Source: Oligoflexia bacterium (lineage in GTDB: Bacteria; Bdellovibrionota; Bacteriovoracia; Bacteriovoracales; Bacteriovoracaceae). From it: a stretch of DNA of 32,728 bases. The notes below the pieces were generated by a model. It saw only the letters and a list, made by a program, of their open reading frames with translations, was not told the DNA's origin and made no database searches. The DNA lies in contig JADGAM010000004.1 in NCBI GenBank assembly GCA_015232015.1, forward strand, positions 20,171-52,898, given 5' to 3'. Shown here one piece after another: positions 7,852 through 15,312 of this stretch; within the stretch, counting starts at the first letter, position 1, and each line of letters opens with the position of its first letter. The position numbers and the translations under genes are program-made.

Positions 7852-9243
7852 TTAAGTCCAAGAATCTTCATTGAATGTTTTTTCTACAATGGTAAATATT
7901 TCGTTAATATGTTCATCGGTTAAAGCAAGAGGAAGAAGAAATCTTATACGAGCAGGATCTTGACCAGCAGTAAATGCAATTACTCCATTATCAAAAAGTT
8001 TTTTTGCAAAGTTTGTTGTTACTTTTTTGTTTCCATCTCTAACTTCGAATGAAATCATTGTGCCGATTCCTCCAAAGTAACTTAATTTATCTTTACCTAC
8101 ACTAGTTTGCAGTTGTTGAAATTTTTCCAGGAATTTCTTTTCGAGTTGTGCAATTTTTCCATTTTCTCCGTAGAAATTTCCATTGAGTAAATAATTTATT
8201 GTTTTTTGACCCATCTTAATGGAAGCAATTGAACCATTAAATGTTCCGGCAATTAGTCCTGGTTTGGGATTTAGTTCTTCAGTGTAGAGTGCTCCGCAAA
8301 TGTGGGCCGCCTTAGCAACTGTAACCATGTCCACATGTTGATCAAGACCAAAAGCTTGGAAGGCAAAGAGTTCTTTTGTTCGACCGAAAGTTTGAACTTC
8401 ATCTATCCAAATATAGATTCCCTTTTCTTTGGCCCATTTAAAAATTCCTTCGTAAAATTTCTTTTCTCCAAAAATAAATCCCGCCTCACCTTGAACTAAT
8501 TCAATCATCATAGCACAAAATGAATCTGGATTTCTTTCCCATAAATCATTAAGTGCAGACAAAGTATTTTCTAGAGAGGTATCTGGATTTTTTTGATTAA
8601 AGTGAGGAGCGTAGAATACATTTAATAATTTTGGCATTCCCTCTCTGAAATCAGGTTTATCAGTAATATCTTGAGTTGCCACTGTTCTTCCAGCAAAGGC
8701 CTTTTTAAATGCGATAAGGTTATATTTTGGTGCTTTCTTTTGCCAAATTAATTTTAAAGCTAAATCATTTGCACAACCACCAGAACCTGTGAACCAAAAA
8801 TGTTTTAATCTTGATTTTTCTTTTACACTATTTACTAGAGCAATTGAAGCTTCATTAGCATCTACATAGGTTTGCAGATTTCCGCACATAACTGTATCAA
8901 CTGTGGCCGCTTCTAAATTTGCTTTAATCATTAGAGGATGAGAATGCCCAAGTAGATTTACTCCGATCCCATTAATTAAATCGTACTTAACAGATCCATC
9001 TAGTAATTCAGTGAATGGACCATGACCTCTTCCAGAAGAAATGTAGTTATAAAAAAATTCACGACCTCTGTTTTTTGTATAAGAATCTAACTTATTTTTA
9101 AAGAAATCTACTTTGTCTGAGTCTGCTGATTTGGTTGTGTTAAATTTTTGTTGTTCAGATAAAATAGTCGAAAATAATTGATCTATCTGCTCTTGTATTT
9201 TACTTGATAATACACCTGAATTTGTCTTTGTAGTTGTAGTCAT
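7852..9243 (-). CDS. Class-III PLP-dependent aminotransferase
   Basis: Ornithine/GABA/lysine-type (fold I, class III) aminotransferase of 463 aa, cytoplasmic. Family landmarks are an N-terminal glycine-rich segment (SSGRGHGPF...DGSVKYDLINGIG), GHSHP, a PLP-phosphate loop reading GSGGCANDLALK where GTEANE is usual, the Asp motif IDEVQTFGRT, and the Schiff-base lysine in TVAKAAH. The altered phosphate loop and QTFGRT (rather than QTGFGRT) place it outside the well-known ArgD and GabT groups, so I name no substrate. ATG is preceded by AGGAAA. It is the first gene of a probable operon with the ygfK-like oxidoreductase, which suggests joint amino-acid catabolism (inference). The 120-base upstream region has poly-A/T runs but no promoter I trust. 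Confidence 0.8.
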   Translation of the reverse strand: MTTTTKTNSGVLSSKIQEQIDQLFSTILSEQQKFNTTKSADSDKVDFFKNKLDSYTKNRGREFFYNYISSGRGHGPFTELLDGSVKYDLINGIGVNLLGHSHPLMIKANLEAATVDTVMCGNLQTYVDANEASIALVNSVKEKSRLKHFWFTGSGGCANDLALKLIWQKKAPKYNLIAFKKAFAGRTVATQDITDKPDFREGMPKLLNVFYAPHFNQKNPDTSLENTLSALNDLWERNPDSFCAMMIELVQGEAGFIFGEKKFYEGIFKWAKEKGIYIWIDEVQTFGRTKELFAFQAFGLDQHVDMVTVAKAAHICGALYTEELNPKPGLIAGTFNGSIASIKMGQKTINYLLNGNFYGENGKIAQLEKKFLEKFQQLQTSVGKDKLSYFGGIGTMISFEVRDGNKKVTTNFAKKLFDNGVIAFTAGQDPARIRFLLPLALTDEHINEIFTIVEKTFNEDSWT

Positions 9244-9393
9244 AATTTTTTCCTGTGTTGTTTTTGTCTTGTCTTGTTTCGTTTATTGTTATTGAATTTT
9301 TTAATTTTATTTTTTTTCATTGGTCAATAAAACATTAATACAACAAAATTTCTTAATCTTGCATTGAAAATAACAAAATATGATAATAGTTCT

Positions 9394-10158
9394 ATGGTAA
9401 ATAACACTTCAAATATAAATAATATAAATAATGTAAATAATGTAAGTAATATAAAAAATATAAATCAATTTTTTAATTCCTTGAAGTTAAATTATTTTGT
9501 GATGCCAGCGATGGATAAAGATGCAGAGGCCAATTCACATGAGAAGTTAGGTGATGTTCATTATATCAAAGGCGATTACGCTAGAAGTCTTTGGCATTTT
9601 AAAAAAGCAAAAGTTTTAGGAGTTCCTGATGATTTTATAGAATTAAAAATTATAAAATCGCAAGAAAAAATAAGTAGTGATACAAGTATGGTCAATACCA
9701 TCAGTACGCTTAATACGATCAATACGACCAGGAACTCTTATATTGACATTGAAATTGACAATTTTCGACTTATACCATTTGAAATTTACATAACATTTTC
9801 TTTTATTTTGTTTATTGCATTTTTAATGGTTATAAATTTTTGGATTAATAGTGCAAAATTTAAGACTATAGAATTAAGAAAAAGAGGTGGTTATTTTTTT
9901 ATGATGCTTTTTTTTAGCTTTATATTTGCGCTGATTCCATTATTTGTGTACCAATTGTATATTTCAAAACAAAAATTTGCAGTTGTATTAAATAATACAA
10001 CTTTAAAAGATGGTCCTTCGGAAATATTTAATGATAGTGAAGAGGTATTAGCAGGGACTAAGATTTTAGTTAACAAAAATTATAATGGTCGTTATTTTAT
10101 TGTTACCCCTACAAAAATAAAAGGATGGATTTTAAAAAAAGATGTTGGTGTGTATTAG
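9394..10158 (+). CDS. BatE-like TPR / membrane / SH3 protein
   Basis: After a low-complexity N-terminus there is a short TPR-like unit (NSHEKLGDVHYIKGDYARSL). Two strong membrane segments follow (~residues 137-161 and 175-200, counted from a TTG at 9364), then a C-terminal ~60-residue bacterial SH3 fold ending in GWILKKDVGVY. TPR plus two membrane helices plus SH3 is the architecture of BatE in bat (aerotolerance) operons, but no batA-D genes are nearby, so this is resemblance only. The start is uncertain. TTG 9364, ATG 9394 and ATG 9502 are all in frame and none has a Shine-Dalgarno. I give the first ATG. The segment encoded by the 9-base repeat (9412-9465) would be non-coding if 9502 is correct. 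Confidence 0.65.
   Translation: MVNNTSNINNINNVNNVSNIKNINQFFNSLKLNYFVMPAMDKDAEANSHEKLGDVHYIKGDYARSLWHFKKAKVLGVPDDFIELKIIKSQEKISSDTSMVNTISTLNTINTTRNSYIDIEIDNFRLIPFEIYITFSFILFIAFLMVINFWINSAKFKTIELRKRGGYFFMMLFFSFIFALIPLFVYQLYISKQKFAVVLNNTTLKDGPSEIFNDSEEVLAGTKILVNKNYNGRYFIVTPTKIKGWILKKDVGVY
9412..9465. repeat. 9-base tandem repeat, 6 units
   Basis: Six 9-base units of the form AATRTAAAT (two exact AATATAAAT, then variants). If translated they give Asn-Ile-Asn/Asn-Val-Asn repeats at the N-terminus of the BatE-like protein. Confidence 0.85.
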
Positions 10159-10200
10159 ATTTAAAAAAGTGATTTTTTTAAAATATATTGAGGTGTTTTT

Positions 10201-11025
10201 ATGAGTGATAAAAGCTATGAAAAGATGATTGATGAAAAAATTTCAAAAAATGAACCATTGCCTTCTCGTTTAGAGTATCCTACGTTAAAATTTTTTTGGC
10301 AAGCAGGCCCACTTTCAAGGAAAAACAAAGATGCAATTCCCTCGTTTTTAAGAAATATAGAAATTTTTCGAAATCTATCTGAAAATGAACTTAGAATTTT
10401 ATCAAAATATTTGCATTTAAGAGCATTTGAAAAGAATGAAATAATCTTTAGGCAAGGAGACAGGGGGTTTGGTTTTTATCTTGTGCTTTCAGGTGAAGTA
10501 GGCATTTATCTGGAAGAAGAGGATTTTTCGAGTGAAATTAAGGTATCTTCTACCAGTATTATTGCTATCACAAATGAGAGCGATAAAAGTAATTCTTGTG
10601 AATCAGATTCAAATTCACAATCACAATCACAATTACAACCACAATCACAATTACAACCACAATCACAATTACAACCACAATCACAATTGCAAGAAGAATT
10701 AAAAAGGAAAATGAGTCAAAATCGTCGCAATCAGGATAGTCGTTATAAATTGTCAAGATTGCAAGTATTCGATCATTTTGGAGAATTGGCATTGTTGCAA
10801 GAAAATAATTTACGAACCGCTACGGCAGAAGCAGAAGCCAGTTGCGCGCTTCTTGGAATTTTTAGACCAGATTTGGAAGAGTTGATTGAGAGTGATCCAG
10901 TTGTTGGAACAAAATTATTGCAATCAATATCGATGATATTAGTTAGTAGACTCTCTCAAGTAAGTGATGAGATGAGATATCTTCGTAGAAGGGTTTACGA
11001 ATTAGAACAAATCCAGAAGGGATAA
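10201..11025 (+). CDS. Cyclic-nucleotide-binding domain protein with Gln/Pro/Ser insert
   Basis: Residues ~50-235 form a cNMP-binding (Crp/CAP-type) domain. The beta-barrel start reads FEKNEIIFRQGDRGFGFYLVLSGEVGIYL (68-104). The phosphate-binding cassette reads HFGELALLQENNLRTATAEA (192-211), keeping the Glu195 and Arg205 that contact cyclic nucleotide. No DNA-binding helix-turn-helix follows; the C-terminus is a short helical tail, so it is probably a cytoplasmic sensor or regulatory subunit rather than a Crp regulator. Residues ~115-185 are an insertion between the two halves of the domain, made largely of Gln-Ser-Gln-Leu-Gln-Pro units encoded by an 18-base repeat. GAGGTG precedes the ATG. 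The AI-2E-type gene starts five bases after the stop codon. Confidence 0.85.
   Translation: MSDKSYEKMIDEKISKNEPLPSRLEYPTLKFFWQAGPLSRKNKDAIPSFLRNIEIFRNLSENELRILSKYLHLRAFEKNEIIFRQGDRGFGFYLVLSGEVGIYLEEEDFSSEIKVSSTSIIAITNESDKSNSCESDSNSQSQSQLQPQSQLQPQSQLQPQSQLQEELKRKMSQNRRNQDSRYKLSRLQVFDHFGELALLQENNLRTATAEAEASCALLGIFRPDLEELIESDPVVGTKLLQSISMILVSRLSQVSDEMRYLRRRVYELEQIQKG
10615..10692. repeat. In-frame 18-base tandem repeat within cNMP-binding gene
   Basis: Three nearly perfect 18-base units (ACAATTACAACCACAATC) are flanked by 6-base CACAAT units. They encode Gln-Leu-Gln-Pro-Gln-Ser repeats. On the other strand the array reads as a long Ile/Val open frame, which is an artefact. Confidence 0.9.
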
Positions 11026-11029
11026 ACTT

Positions 11030-12214
11030 ATGATGGATATGAAATTTAAGTCCAAAGAAATTAAGAAGAATGAAACCGATGGGAATAATGAAAATCTAGA
11101 TATAGATAATATAAAAATAAATAAAACTAGGGTCAATTTTAGAAATCTGATGGTTAATAAGAAGAGAAAACCAAGCGACAATGGAATTAGATTATTTTTC
11201 TTCTTTTCAATTGTTGTTGTTATTTTAATTTTCTTTCTGGCATTACCGAGATTAAGCATTCCTTTGAGTTTTGCTTATATAATAGGTCTAATAATTGAGC
11301 AAGTTGTCCGACCATTAATGCAAATTGGTTTTAAAAGATTTCAGGCATTTTTATTAATAGGTATAACTATAGTTTTTTTATTGGTATATCCTCTTTATAA
11401 AATAATTCCCTCGATGGAAAGCGAGATGGATAATTATCATAATTATATTCCTAAGGTTGACAAATTTATTCGTGTTTCCTATTCAAAAGTCACTTTAAAA
11501 ATAAAAGAAAAAGTTGGGGTGCAAATTCAGGAGAAACATTTAGATAATTTTTTAAATTATACAAGTGTTGAATCTAAAAACTTGCTTTTACAGATACCAA
11601 ATTTCCTGGCCTCATTTTTTGAATGGATATTTTTAGTTCCACTTATTCTCTTTTTTCTTTTAAAAGATGGCAGAGAGTTTCGTTTTAGTTTTTTAAAATT
11701 AGTACCTAATACAATTTTTGAGAGAACCTATTTTCTTATCTACCAATTTCATAAGCAGCTAGGTAATTATATCTTTGCTAAATTTGTTGAAGCAAGCATT
11801 GTTGGGACAATTACTACTGTAGGACTGTGGTGTTTAGATATGAAATTTTCGATTCTACTTGGAGGTATTGCAGCGATCACAAATATTGTTCCGTATGTGG
11901 GGCCACTTTTAGGAATTGTTCCGGCAGTGATTTTGGCCTCAGTAGAACATGGAGTATTTTCTTCAATGACTGCGGCCGTGGCAATATTATTCATTGTTGC
12001 TAATGTAATAGATATTGCATTTGTATTTCCATTATTAGTGTCGAAGATTGTAGATCTTCATCCATTAGTTGTGGTTATTAGTGTTATTCTGGGTTCTCAA
12101 TACATGGGAATTGTGGGAATGATAGTTTCTATTCCTGTTGCCGCAATACTAAAGTTGATTTTTGCAGAGATTTACAAAGAACTTTATCCTATTATCTCTC
12201 GACAAGAAGAATAA
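11030..12214 (+). CDS. AI-2E transporter family membrane protein (PerM/YdiK-like)
   Basis: A 394-aa polytopic inner-membrane protein of the AI-2E exporter superfamily. After a ~55-residue charged cytoplasmic tail come paired helices (~60-80 and ~105-125), then a ~70-residue soluble loop. A C-terminal bundle follows with the family segments FLKDGREFR, GLWCLDMKFSILLGGIAAITNIVPYVGPLLG (the conserved INxIPYxGP type) and a closing VSIPVAAILKLIF. Most family members are not proven quorum-signal exporters, and some act as Na+/H+ antiporters, so the substrate is open. AGAAGGGA lies about eight bases before the ATG, inside the end of the cNMP-binding gene, so the two are probably co-transcribed and coupled. 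Confidence 0.85.
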   Translation: MMDMKFKSKEIKKNETDGNNENLDIDNIKINKTRVNFRNLMVNKKRKPSDNGIRLFFFFSIVVVILIFFLALPRLSIPLSFAYIIGLIIEQVVRPLMQIGFKRFQAFLLIGITIVFLLVYPLYKIIPSMESEMDNYHNYIPKVDKFIRVSYSKVTLKIKEKVGVQIQEKHLDNFLNYTSVESKNLLLQIPNFLASFFEWIFLVPLILFFLLKDGREFRFSFLKLVPNTIFERTYFLIYQFHKQLGNYIFAKFVEASIVGTITTVGLWCLDMKFSILLGGIAAITNIVPYVGPLLGIVPAVILASVEHGVFSSMTAAVAILFIVANVIDIAFVFPLLVSKIVDLHPLVVVISVILGSQYMGIVGMIVSIPVAAILKLIFAEIYKELYPIISRQEE

Positions 12215-12275
12215 TTTATTTGTATAGTTTTCGTAATTATTCAGAACCCATTTTTATTTACCAGAGAAATATTTT

Positions 12276-13064
12276 ATGCGATTACTTACAAACATTTTTT
12301 TAATTTTATTTGTATTGACCTCATTTGTTTTATTGATTGGTTGTTCCTCAAACCCCTCAAAATCAGATAAAACTCCTGCGGAAATTTTATTTAAAGATGC
12401 CGAACAATACGTAGAAAAAGAACGATATTTATTGGCCACCGAAAAATTAAATACTTTAAGGTCACAATACCCCTATAGTTACTATGCCACACATGCTGAA
12501 CTTATGTTGGCAGATATTTTATTTTTACAAAAAAGTTATGTGGAGGCCGCTGCCTCTTATATGGCATTTAAAGAATTACATCCTAAGCATGAAAAGTTTG
12601 TCTATGTAATTTGGAAGATTGCGGAGTCATACTTTAATCAATTACCTGATACCTATGATAGAGATCTCTCTGCTTCCACAGAGGCAATTAAATATTATAA
12701 TGAAGTTATCAATAAATATCCAACTTCCTCTTACTCAGAAGAATCCAAACGAAAAATAGCAAGCATAGAAGAGATGTTGATGAAAAGAGATGTATATATT
12801 GCAGATTTTTATTATAAAACAGATGTGTATGATTCTGCTCGATACAGATATTTGGATATAGTGGATAAATATAAAGACAAAAAAATTCAAGATTATGGTA
12901 TGCTTAGAATAGTAAAGAGCTCATTTTATATGAATAGTTTTGATGATTGTATTAAGTATGCTGATGAATATTATTCAAAGATTTCGAAAGATATTCTTTC
13001 AGAGATAGAGAATTATAAAAATAGATGTACAAATATGAAGACCAGAGAACAAGCGAAAAAATAG
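12276..13064 (+). CDS. bamD: Outer-membrane assembly lipoprotein BamD
   Basis: A lipoprotein of the BAM complex that inserts beta-barrels in the outer membrane. The signal peptide ends with lipobox Leu-Ile-Gly-Cys23. Five TPR-like helical pairs follow. The start of the mature part is typical of BamD/YfiO: AEILFKDAEQYVEKERYLLATEKL, then RSQYPYSYYATHAELMLA, then FKELHPKH. At 262 aa the length is normal (E. coli 245). No strong Shine-Dalgarno is visible; AGAGAAA lies near the ATG. It sits 61 bases after the AI-2E-type gene and before a second TPR gene, same strand. A 7-base repeat array begins seven bases after its stop codon. Confidence 0.88.
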   Translation: MRLLTNIFLILFVLTSFVLLIGCSSNPSKSDKTPAEILFKDAEQYVEKERYLLATEKLNTLRSQYPYSYYATHAELMLADILFLQKSYVEAAASYMAFKELHPKHEKFVYVIWKIAESYFNQLPDTYDRDLSASTEAIKYYNEVINKYPTSSYSEESKRKIASIEEMLMKRDVYIADFYYKTDVYDSARYRYLDIVDKYKDKKIQDYGMLRIVKSSFYMNSFDDCIKYADEYYSKISKDILSEIENYKNRCTNMKTREQAKK

Positions 13065-13070
13065 GTCTTT

Positions 13071-13098
13071 AATTTCAAATTTCAAATTTCAAATTTCA
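13071..13098. repeat. Heptamer tandem array AATTTCA, 4 perfect units
   Basis: Four exact 7-base units lie just after the bamD stop codon and about 15 bases before the Shine-Dalgarno of the following TPR gene. A change in copy number would move the leader without touching a coding frame. Confidence 0.9.
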
Positions 13099-13130
13099 TT
13101 TTAATTCCTAAGGATGGGAGGAGATGATGC

Positions 13131-13937
13131 ATGAGTGGGAAGGATAGGCATAGAGATACGGATAGAAGTAAAGAAAGCAAATATGGCCCAAAAGAATCTC
13201 AACTTATGGCCCAAGGTCAATCCCAATATATTAAAAGAATGTATCCCGAATCCCAAGCTACTTTCGAAGAGGTTTTAGAGATAAATCCTCAAAATGTTGA
13301 GGCCCATTTTTTTTTAGCAAATATTCAATACACATTAGGAAAAATTGGTAGGGGAATAAACAGCTTTAAGAAAGTTTTAGAAATTGATCCTTACCATACT
13401 GAGGCAGCGATATGCCTTTCGGTTTTATATAATGATATTGGAAAATATGAAGAGGCCAAAGCACTTTTTAGAGAGATTGATTTGAGAGTGAAAGGTAAAT
13501 CTCTAAGAAATTCTGACAGTGCTAATTCTATGTCTGCTCAAACTCCTAACGACCCTTATATAAATAAGAAATTTGCCTTTAAACATTATGAATTAGGAGA
13601 GCTCTATTTCACCTATGATCGCTACGATGAGGCCTTGTTTGAGTACAATAAAGCAGTCAGATTGGACCCTGCTAATTTAGAGGGAAGAATTCAGGTTGCA
13701 AAGGTGTATGCTAAGAAAGGACTTGTCTCTAAGGCATTTGAAGAGCTTAGAAAATTACGTAATGAATATCCAAATTACCTTCCTGTACGAGTGGCCCTTG
13801 GTGTTTTGTATTATGGATCAGGCAAAGTGGTAGAAGCACAAACTGAGTGGCAAAAAGTTTTAAGTAAAGATCCTCGTAATGCAGATGCCAGAATGTATAT
13901 GGAGTTATCTAATTCTGCTACCGAAACCCAGCTATGA
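13131..13937 (+). CDS. Tetratricopeptide repeat protein, 268 aa
   Basis: No signal peptide or membrane segment, so probably cytoplasmic. After a charged N-terminus (Asp/Arg/Lys-rich, residues 1-25) there are about six TPR units with the usual Ala/Gly/Tyr pattern: QYIKRMYPESQATFEEVLEINP, HFFLANIQYTLGKI, YNDIGKYEEAKALF, YELGELYFTYDRYDEAL and ALGVLYYGSGKVVEA. TPR arrays are protein-binding scaffolds; the partner is unknown. Its position between bamD and the flagellar block does not decide between an envelope and a motility role. The start is well supported: GGGAGGAG, seven bases, ATG. An earlier in-phase-looking ATGATG lies inside the spacer. The stop codon abuts the left direct repeat of the 13936-14086 element. 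Confidence 0.8.
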   Translation: MSGKDRHRDTDRSKESKYGPKESQLMAQGQSQYIKRMYPESQATFEEVLEINPQNVEAHFFLANIQYTLGKIGRGINSFKKVLEIDPYHTEAAICLSVLYNDIGKYEEAKALFREIDLRVKGKSLRNSDSANSMSAQTPNDPYINKKFAFKHYELGELYFTYDRYDEALFEYNKAVRLDPANLEGRIQVAKVYAKKGLVSKAFEELRKLRNEYPNYLPVRVALGVLYYGSGKVVEAQTEWQKVLSKDPRNADARMYMELSNSATETQL

Positions 13938-14086
13938 AGAATTAAAGTAACTACTCGGTCCCTTGTAAATTTCGATTGAATTCCATCGTCGCTTGTGCGG
14001 CGTACTTTTATGCACGCCTCCGCGCTCCTCTGAAATTCAATCGAAATTTCCTAAGGGCCGTGAGTAGTTACTGAAGAAGAATTAAA
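13936..14086. mobile_element. MITE-like inverted-repeat element with 11-bp flanking direct repeat
   Basis: Inverted arms 13946-13984 and 14032-14072 pair over about 40 bases with a few mismatches (shared blocks AGTAACTACTC, CCCTT, AAATTTCGATTGAATT). The 47-base loop is GC-rich and holds smaller hairpins. The identical 11-mer GAAGAATTAAA occurs at 13936-13946 and 14076-14086, as a target-site duplication would. By hand count the interior is about 47% G+C against roughly 30% around it. There is no transposase. It lies between convergent genes, so it may also act as a two-way terminator. A non-mobile terminator is the alternative. Confidence 0.5.
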
Positions 14087-14100
14087 TATAATTGGAAATA

Positions 14101-14709
14101 TTAATTGATGGTGATAGATCTGTTAGACTTGGAAATGTCGATATCTTTATTTCTAGCTTCTTCTTGAGTTTTATCTCTAGAATTGTCATTAGTGTTTATA
14201 TCATCAATTGTTGTTCTTGATGAAATGTTATCAACAGTAGATCTTCTTGAATCATCCGACATGTAATTAACAATACATTTTTTTAATTCTTTATACATTT
14301 CAAATCGTACCGGAAGTTTGTTGTCTTGAAGAACAATTTGTCTTGAAAGATTATTTTTATTGTTTATTACAACTGGAGCTTTGAGATTTGCAGACATCTT
14401 TGTGATGTCACTTGGTATTGTTAAAATACAATAAACCCTAGCATCATCAAGAGACTCTAATTGCAAGCTGTGCAGCTCTGCTGGTAGAAGTTTGATTAGA
14501 TAGTCAGGTCTAAAGATTTTTGGCTCAATTATAGGGAAGGCCACACTTTCATCTGAAATTGATTGCAACCAAAGAATGAGAGTGTTGTCTCCGGGGTCCA
14601 CCACGAAGAATTTTTTTAAGTGCTCAAAACCTAAAACTCCCTCTGGGAAATTCAAAATATCCTTAGAATCTACCTGTAATTCTCCGAACCTTGTTGTTTG
14701 TATTTTCAC
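14101..14709 (-). CDS. fliW: Flagellar assembly factor FliW
   Basis: A cytoplasmic antagonist of CsrA; in Bacillus and Campylobacter FliW links flagellin level to CsrA activity. The fold signature is plain: MKIQTTRFGELQVDSKDIL, then FPEGVLGFEHLKKFFVVDP, then SISDESVAFPIIEP, and the late VYCILTIP...MSANLKAPVVIN segment. The core ends near residue 150, the usual family length (~140-150 aa). The remaining ~50 residues are an Asp/Asn/Ser/Arg-rich tail with no fold. The start is GTG, six bases after GGAGG. It lies 115 bases downstream of csrA on the same strand, and that gap shows no clear promoter. Convergent with the TPR gene. Confidence 0.93.
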   Translation of the reverse strand: MKIQTTRFGELQVDSKDILNFPEGVLGFEHLKKFFVVDPGDNTLILWLQSISDESVAFPIIEPKIFRPDYLIKLLPAELHSLQLESLDDARVYCILTIPSDITKMSANLKAPVVINNKNNLSRQIVLQDNKLPVRFEMYKELKKCIVNYMSDDSRRSTVDNISSRTTIDDINTNDNSRDKTQEEARNKDIDISKSNRSITIN

Positions 14710-14824
14710 TTTACTCCTCCGAATACAAATCCAGTATACGATAAGAAATAAGGAAAGGAAAAGGTAAAAAATACCTCTTCTGATTGATCTTAACGGCCTT
14801 ACGGGTAGAAGAGCAAGAAGGAAT

Positions 14825-15055
14825 TTATTTCTTTTGCAAATCTTTTGTTAAATTAGATACATCTTCAAGAGTGGATTTTGCAGCGATTTGATTCTGTTCT
14901 TGAATTGCTTGGTACACCTCTTCTCTATGAATTTTAGTTTCCTTTGGGGCCTTAATTCCTAAGCGAACTTGTTTTCCTTTTATTTGAACAACAACAATCT
15001 TAATGTTGTCATCTATCGCGATACTTTCCCCAAGCTTCCTTGTCAAAACTAGCAT
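14825..15055 (-). CDS. csrA: Carbon storage / flagellar translational regulator CsrA
   Basis: An RNA-binding homodimer that blocks translation by covering GGA motifs at ribosome sites. The 76-aa protein begins MLVLTRKLGESIAI and keeps Leu4, Arg6 and Arg44 (KIHREEVYQAI), the residues that contact RNA. The C-terminus carries ~20 extra residues, as in FliW-regulated CsrA proteins of flagellar clusters. ATG is preceded by AAGGATGAACT, which itself resembles the AGGATG core of a CsrA site, so autoregulation is possible (inference). It lies between flgL (257 bases upstream) and fliW (downstream). The 257-base upstream gap is very AT-rich and shows no promoter I trust. Confidence 0.95.
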   Translation of the reverse strand: MLVLTRKLGESIAIDDNIKIVVVQIKGKQVRLGIKAPKETKIHREEVYQAIQEQNQIAAKSTLEDVSNLTKDLQKK

Positions 15056-15312
15056 AGTTCATCCTTAACTAATCTATTGTCGCAAATCAATTCATACAAT
15101 AATTTATTAAATAAAAATAAAAAATAAAACAAAAATTTATTCTATTTTTAAAGTATACTTTTTAACTCAAGTTTTTTTAATGTAAAATATTTATTGAGTA
15201 AAAAGAGCTGAAGTTGATGTTTGTAATAAGTGTAACTAATATTTATAATTACCAAACAAAATATTAAAATAGAATAATTAACATAAAAATTTTAATGAAA
15301 TTTAGTCAACAT

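Noticed and set aside
9321-9345. CAATAAAACATTAA plus flanks recurs near 29693-29715 (opposite strand), and a similar stretch occurs at 64-80
   Set aside because: All-AT motifs of this length with a few mismatches are expected several times in 33 kb of such AT-rich DNA; no positional logic links them.
10568-10792. Minus-strand open frame with long Ile/Val runs, looking like a membrane peptide
   Set aside because: It is the antisense reading of the CAA/TCA repeat array in the cNMP-binding gene; no ribosome site and no independent composition.
15056-15312. Search for a flagellar sigma-28 or sigma-54 promoter or a small gene between flgL and csrA
   Set aside because: TATACT and TTGAGT occur, but at wrong spacing; no GGC-N10-TGC-type or GCCGATAA-type box and no convincing ORF.
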